This document shows positions 6,451-9,788 of a DNA stretch of 9,788 nt, piece after piece (positions within the stretch are counted from its first letter, which is position 1; the number at the start of each line of letters is the position of its first letter). The DNA is from an uncultured Clostridium sp. (GTDB lineage: Bacteria > Bacillota > Clostridia > Lachnospirales > Lachnospiraceae), in assembly GCA_900549235.1 (NCBI GenBank), contig URNT01000064.1, positions 1 through 9,788 on the forward strand. Direction: 5' to 3'. The notes beneath the pieces are model-generated. The model was not told where the DNA came from and ran no database searches. It worked only from the letters and a program-made list of their open reading frames with translations. The position numbers and the translations under genes were made by a program.

Positions 6451-8080
6451 GACTTTCCCCTCCTTTCACCTTAGTTCCTGACATAGCAAGGCCAAAATCA
6501 GCATCTGACGCATCCGGGGCCAGGATCCTGGATATTTTTCCGTCTGCAACGATAGCAATACGGTCGGAAACCGAACGCAGCTCCATCAGCTCAGAGGATA
6601 CAATGATCACAGTCATTCCCTGCTCTCTGTTAAGCTTTGCCAGATACTCCAGCACCAGCTTTTTAGCGCCGATGTCAATTCCTCTGGTAGGCTCGGAAAC
6701 AAACAGAACCTCCGGATCCAGACTCAAAGCCCTTGCCAGACATACTTTCTGCTGATTGCCGCCTGACAGGCTTCCTGCGGCCTGACGGATACCGGTACAG
6801 CGTATATCCAGCTTCTCTACCATCTCCTGGGCATGCACCCTGGCAGCATGGCTGTCGAAGAGCTTCATCCAGAGTACCTTTTTCAGGAAACGGTCATTGG
6901 TCTGCATGGCAGAAAAAATAATATTCTGCTCGATGCTCTCACTTAACAGAAGGCCCACGCCCTTCCGGTCCTCAGACACAAAGGCTACCTTATGCTCCAG
7001 CGCGGAGCCCAGCTTATCAAGCTCCAAAGGCTTTCCATTGATCAAAACCTCACCGACTGCCTTGTACAGACCCATAATGCCATTGGGGATGCCCAGTTTT
7101 CCCTGGCCGGCCAGACCACCGATCCCAAAGATCTCTCCCTTGCGGATATCCAGGTCTATGCCCTTTACCTGCTCTCCCGGCATATCCACCCAGTAGTTTC
7201 TGAGAGAAACCGCAAACTCATCTTCTCTGATGTCGCGGGTATCCTCCCCCTCAAATTCCACCAGCTTTTCTACCTTACGGCCGATCATCAAGCCCGCAAT
7301 CTCTACAACATCCGTATCCTTTATCTCCCTGCGGGCAACAAACTCTCCATCCCTCAGGATCGTTGTGCTGTCTGCTACAGCCATTACCTCATCCAGACGA
7401 TGGGTGATGAAGATAATGGCGATCCCTTTAGAAGAAATGACCCGCATGGCCTCCAGAAGCCGCTCCGCCTCTGACTCAGTAAGAACAGCCGTAGGCTCAT
7501 CAAATACCAGAAGCCGGATACCAGTCTTATCAATCTCTCTTGCAATCTCAATAAACTGCATATAGCCAACAGGGAGACCGGCTACTTTCGCATAATCCTC
7601 TATCTGAAGCCCGATGGTCTTAAGTGCCTTTTTGGAATCCTCAGCCATGGCATCTACATCCAGAGTCTCCATAGATCTTCCAAAAAAGCGGCTGATCAGG
7701 TTCGGGTTCGTAATTTCACGTCCGATTTTTATATTTTCTGTTACTGTAAAACCAGGAACCAGCATAAATTCCTGATGTACCATTCCAATTCCCATCTCCA
7801 TTGCCTTAACAGGAGTATCAATGTTGACCTTCTGACCCATGATCTTTACGGTTCCGCCAAAGCCTCCTGTATTGTGGATTACAGGCATACCAAATAATAT
7901 ATTCATCAAGGTGGATTTTCCGGCACCGTTCTCCCCCATCAGGGCATGGATCTCGCCTGGCCTGATATGCAGGCTCACGCCCTTAAGCACCGGGTTGCCG
8001 GAATATTCTTTTGTAATGTTATCCATTTCCAGGACGTACTGTGTGTTCTCCAAGTTCACAACCTCTTTTCTCTCCGCCAT
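6443..8080 (-). CDS. ABC importer ATP-binding protein with two nucleotide-binding domains (RbsA/MglA/YufO type)
   Basis: A 545-residue fusion of two ABC ATPase domains, the arrangement of sugar and nucleoside importers, acting on the cytoplasmic face to power both permeases. Domain 1 (about 15-270) has Walker A GENGAGKST (49-57), Q-loop VHQEF (101-105), Walker B LLVFDEPTAV (190-199) and the H-loop TH (226-227). Its signature is degenerate, LPVGYMQF (169-176) instead of LSGGQ. Domain 2 (about 285-535) has a degenerate Walker A GLAGQGKLG (322-330), a canonical signature LSGGNQQKV (438-446), and SEPTRG (462-467) where DEPTRG is usual. The ATG at 8080 starts only 13 nt after a hairpin T-run ends region-wise and has no ribosome site. 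A TTG at 8053 (codon 10) has AAGAGG 8 nt upstream and may be the true start. Domain 1 begins with YVLEMDNITKEY, so either start keeps it whole. Confidence 0.95.
   Translation of the reverse strand: MAERKEVVNLENTQYVLEMDNITKEYSGNPVLKGVSLHIRPGEIHALMGENGAGKSTLMNILFGMPVIHNTGGFGGTVKIMGQKVNIDTPVKAMEMGIGMVHQEFMLVPGFTVTENIKIGREITNPNLISRFFGRSMETLDVDAMAEDSKKALKTIGLQIEDYAKVAGLPVGYMQFIEIAREIDKTGIRLLVFDEPTAVLTESEAERLLEAMRVISSKGIAIIFITHRLDEVMAVADSTTILRDGEFVARREIKDTDVVEIAGLMIGRKVEKLVEFEGEDTRDIREDEFAVSLRNYWVDMPGEQVKGIDLDIRKGEIFGIGGLAGQGKLGIPNGIMGLYKAVGEVLINGKPLELDKLGSALEHKVAFVSEDRKGVGLLLSESIEQNIIFSAMQTNDRFLKKVLWMKLFDSHAARVHAQEMVEKLDIRCTGIRQAAGSLSGGNQQKVCLARALSLDPEVLFVSEPTRGIDIGAKKLVLEYLAKLNREQGMTVIIVSSELMELRSVSDRIAIVADGKISRILAPDASDADFGLAMSGTKVKGGESHE
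8062..8067 (-). promoter_or_regulatory. Possible ribosome binding site for a TTG start of the ATPase
   Basis: AAGAGG on the minus strand, 8 nt before an in-frame TTG at 8053. No comparable site precedes the ATG at 8080, whose upstream bases are the T-run and stem of the hairpin. This puts the likelier translation start inside the listed reading frame. Confidence 0.45.
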
Positions 8081-8088
8081 CTTAACTT

Positions 8089-8125
8089 AAAAATTCCGCC
8101 GTCTTGCTGCTGCAGGACGGCGGAA
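8089..8125 (-). terminator. Intra-operon intrinsic terminator/attenuator between receptor and ATPase genes
   Basis: A perfect 10-bp GC-rich inverted repeat, TTCCGCCGTC with GACGGCGGAA (8116-8125 and 8094-8103), with a 12-nt loop and five T residues (8089-8093) on the minus strand. It begins 31 nt past the receptor stop codon and ends just before the ATPase start. No promoter is apparent between it and the ATPase gene, so partial read-through would yield more receptor than ATPase and permeases, a common design in importer operons. The hairpin could also protect the receptor mRNA 3' end. Confidence 0.85.
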
Positions 8126-8156
8126 CCTGATTACAATGTTAATCCTACAATTTCAA

Positions 8157-9380
8157 TTACTCAAAGGTAACGAAGTCAGCCATTACCAGATAGTGGTTAT
8201 CCTTTTTGTTGCCCTCATCATCTACATAATTCTCAACTGTCATCTGGATATCGCCGGCACACTCCTGAATGGTATCACGAAGAACCTGATCGTCTAAAAC
8301 AGCACCATTTGTCTCGCCTTCCAGAACCTTCTTTGCGTACTCAACACCAGCCTCGATAAACAGCATGTTACATGGAACACCCCAGGTAGATACGCGGCCG
8401 TTCATACCGTACTCATCTACCTTAGCCTGAAGCTGCTCTAACATATAGTCAACATCAGCCTCATGTCCTGCCATATCGATATTCAGAGCTGCCGGGAATG
8501 CATGGAATGGAGACGGACAGCACTGTAAGCTGTAGATTGCACCATTCTCAAATACGGAACGGATCAGAGGCTCCTGCATACCGCAGTTGGTTGTGAAAAA
8601 TACGGTGTCCTTGCCGTACTTCTCGATCTGACGCGGAACATCCTCAAGGATGAACTGCTGTGCGCCTGTAACGCCAGAGTCACCAGTGGGGTCCGGAGCA
8701 GTTACATCTACTAACTCAATGCCATTCTCAGCACAGTATTTCTTTAAATTCTCATGACGCGCAACGATCAGAGCGTAGCTCATGTGACGTGGGAATGAGT
8801 AATGGATCATGGTCTTTGCGCCCTGCTTTGCTGCCTGAGGCGGAATCACGGTACCGCAGCCTGGCTCATCTACCTGGAGAACAATGTCTGCCTTGGGATT
8901 AATAACGCCCGGATCCTCACCAGGTGTACCTGCGATAAAGATCATATCAGGACGTGTCTCACGTACCTTGTCGATAGCTGCCGCTGTGCCTGGAACTGCC
9001 TGGCACCATACGATCGCCTTAACAGCCGGATCAGATGCCATCGCAACCGCGTTGGAAATAACGGTCTCTGTCTCTGTGGCAAAGTTATCTGGATATGTAG
9101 AGGTAACGATCATATCACCGTACAGTTCTTTCATCTTTGTAGCCTGAGTGATCTCCTCATCACCCTGAGATGCTGTACCTGTGATAATACCAATCTTAAA
9201 GTCAGCTGCTGCCTCAGCGGTCTCCCCTTCCGCTGCTTCTCCCTCGCCTTCAGCTGCCGTATCTGCAGCTGCTGCCGTAGTCGGCGCTTCAGTTGCCGCC
9301 GGCTGTGCGCTGCGGCATCCTGCCAGTGAGGATGCCGCCATCGCTGCAGCCAGTGTCATACATAATGCTCTTTTTTTCAT
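8157..9380 (-). CDS. DUF3798-like lipoprotein, presumed substrate-binding receptor of the ABC importer
   Basis: A 407-residue secreted lipoprotein. The lipoprotein signal peptide is residues 1-21 with lipobox LAGC, C22 being lipidated. A low-complexity Ala/Thr/Glu linker (about 23-60) tethers the domain to the membrane. The domain (61-407) starts with FKIGIITGTASQGDEE and has alternating beta/alpha character reminiscent of type I periplasmic-binding folds. It is not a clear sugar-binding or BMP family member; I recognise it as DUF3798-like from memory. Notable motifs are AIVWCQAVPGT (123-133), TTNCGMQEP (263-271), LQCCPSPFHAFPAALN (285-300) and STWGVPCNM (331-339); the mature domain holds eight cysteines. 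The ATG at 9380 is preceded by AGGAG at 8 nt, so the frame's earlier ATG at 9401 is rejected; it would also spoil the signal peptide. First gene of the transporter operon. Ligand unknown. Confidence 0.88.
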   Translation of the reverse strand: MKKRALCMTLAAAMAASSLAGCRSAQPAATEAPTTAAAADTAAEGEGEAAEGETAEAAADFKIGIITGTASQGDEEITQATKMKELYGDMIVTSTYPDNFATETETVISNAVAMASDPAVKAIVWCQAVPGTAAAIDKVRETRPDMIFIAGTPGEDPGVINPKADIVLQVDEPGCGTVIPPQAAKQGAKTMIHYSFPRHMSYALIVARHENLKKYCAENGIELVDVTAPDPTGDSGVTGAQQFILEDVPRQIEKYGKDTVFFTTNCGMQEPLIRSVFENGAIYSLQCCPSPFHAFPAALNIDMAGHEADVDYMLEQLQAKVDEYGMNGRVSTWGVPCNMLFIEAGVEYAKKVLEGETNGAVLDDQVLRDTIQECAGDIQMTVENYVDDEGNKKDNHYLVMADFVTFE

Positions 9381-9388
9381 GCTCTTCT

Positions 9389-9393
9389 CTCCT
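9389..9393 (-). promoter_or_regulatory. Ribosome binding site of the receptor gene
   Basis: AGGAG (within AAAAGGAGAG) on the minus strand, 8 nt before the ATG at 9380. It decides the start in favour of the protein beginning MKKRALC, which has a normal lipoprotein signal. Confidence 0.85.
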
Positions 9394-9406
9394 TTTAACA
9401 CTTTTT

Positions 9407-9436
9407 CTAACCAAACCCACAGAGAACCCTCCTCAT
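9407..9436 (-). other. Candidate 9-codon upstream ORF in the operon leader
   Basis: In the leader of the receptor mRNA, ATG at 9436 opens a nine-codon frame, MRRVLCGFG, ending in TAG at 9407-9409. It has no ribosome site of its own. The strong AGGAGG at 9428-9433 lies inside it, 7 nt before a GTG at 9418-9420 that opens a different 43-codon frame reaching 9289, overlapping the start of the receptor gene. Either could be chance; translation is not shown by the sequence. Confidence 0.2.
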
Positions 9437-9483
9437 CAAAGCTGATAGATGTTATTCACTGACGTGGTAAAGTTGTAATAGAA

Positions 9484-9513
9484 ATTATATCATAAGAATT
9501 AGGGTTATGTCCA
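9484..9513 (-). promoter_or_regulatory. Sigma-A promoter of the ABC transporter operon
   Basis: On the minus strand, TGGACA (9508-9513, five of six consensus bases) is followed 18 bp later by a perfect TATAAT (9484-9489). Transcription would begin near 9477, giving a leader of about 97 nt before the receptor ATG. The flanks are strongly AT-rich. I see no clear operator or cre-like site overlapping it. Confidence 0.75.
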
Positions 9514-9694
9514 GTAAAAATATACATTTTTTACATTGTTTCTCTTTAAGGCCAAAAAATATAATCTAAAACTATATAAAAATCGGATTTTTTTCGGTTT
9601 TGGCTGATTTGTACGGAGAGGTAGGTATTAAAAATGGCTGGATTGAAACATGTATCTGCAATCCGCCTTGAATACTTTCTAAACATACAAAAAT
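9514..9694. other. AT-rich intergenic spacer, no gene seen
   Basis: Between the tRNA terminator and the operon promoter. It contains A and T runs and a small perfect palindrome AAAATCGGATTTT (about 9579-9591), with no loop and no convincing ribosome site or coding signal. The two minus-strand frames across it run into the tRNA gene and are not credible genes. Could hold upstream promoter elements or regulator sites. Confidence 0.5.
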
Positions 9695-9725
9695 AGCGAA
9701 AGTCCTCACAAATAGAGACTTCCGC
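9690..9725 (-). terminator. Intrinsic terminator of the tRNA-Gly transcript
   Basis: On the minus strand GCGGAAGTC (9717-9725) pairs with GACTTTCGC (9696-9704), nine base pairs with one G-U, around a 12-nt loop, followed by TATTTTTG. It sits 11 nt beyond the tRNA 3' end and separates the tRNA unit from the transporter promoter. Confidence 0.8.
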
Positions 9726-9736
9726 CAAAATAAAAA

Positions 9737-9788
9737 AGCGCGAGACGGGATTCGAACCCGCGGCCCCCACCTTGGCAAGGTGGTGCTC
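9737..9788 (-). tRNA. tRNA-Gly (anticodon GCC), 3' part; cut by the window edge
   Basis: The visible 52 nt contain the anticodon arm CCACC-TTGCCAA-GGTGG with anticodon GCC at 9774-9776, a short variable loop, the T arm with TTCGAAT (9750-9756), the 3' acceptor strand CTCGCGC (9738-9744) and discriminator U at 9737. The 5' acceptor strand and D arm, about 22 nt, lie beyond the right edge. CCA is not encoded: the next bases are TTTTTT, so the tail must be added by CCA-adding enzyme. Decodes GGC and GGU glycine codons. Confidence 0.95.

Noticed and set aside
8802..9329. Plus-strand 175-codon frame with many cysteines
   Set aside because: Antisense to the receptor gene, no ribosome site, and composition that simply mirrors the opposite strand.
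9381..9401. Receptor start at ATG 9401
   Set aside because: It would include the AGGAG ribosome site as codons and put acidic residues ahead of the signal peptide; ATG 9380 fits better.
9579..9591. Palindrome AAAATCGGATTTT as a terminator or operator
   Set aside because: It has no loop for a hairpin and is too AT-rich and short to call an operator with confidence.
9546..9778. Two minus-strand frames of 74 and 68 codons near the right edge
   Set aside because: Both read through the tRNA-Gly gene and its terminator and show no coding features.

Overview
The window reads as chromosomal DNA of a mid-GC Gram-positive anaerobe of the Clostridia, most likely Lachnospiraceae-like. This is inferred from purine-rich Shine-Dalgarno sites, consensus sigma-A promoters, a lipoprotein-type transport receptor, and the flavour of the protein families. 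Every gene I can support lies on the minus strand, so the biological order runs from the right edge of the window to the left.

Right edge (about 9400-9788): the 3' part of a tRNA-Gly(GCC) gene with no encoded CCA, followed by a good intrinsic terminator. An AT-rich spacer comes next, then a near-consensus promoter (TGGACA, 18 bp, TATAAT) that drives a four-gene transporter operon.

Transporter operon (3885-9380): a lipoprotein receptor that I recognise as DUF3798-like; a strong hairpin plus T-run that looks like an intra-operon attenuator; a double-domain ATPase of the sugar/nucleoside (RbsA/MglA/YufO) type; and two BPD_transp_2-type permeases. The ATPase and permease genes are linked by two 8-bp overlaps, so ATPase, permease 1 and permease 2 look translationally coupled. 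The parts make one complete ABC importer of unknown substrate. Its unusual points are the receptor family, a permease 2 enlarged by about 110-130 residues containing a duplicated two-helix unit, and asymmetric ATP sites. An AT-rich hairpin ends the operon.

Left operon (58-3761): a second clear promoter (TTGTCA, 17 bp, TATAAT) drives a class I/II PLP aminotransferase, tRNA pseudouridine synthase A (truA), a cation diffusion facilitator with a manganese-type metal site, and a small sigma-70-family factor. Gaps are 20 bp, a 4-bp overlap and 31 bp, so they are probably co-transcribed, although the functions do not form an obvious pathway. The candidate for something undescribed is the DUF3798-type importer.
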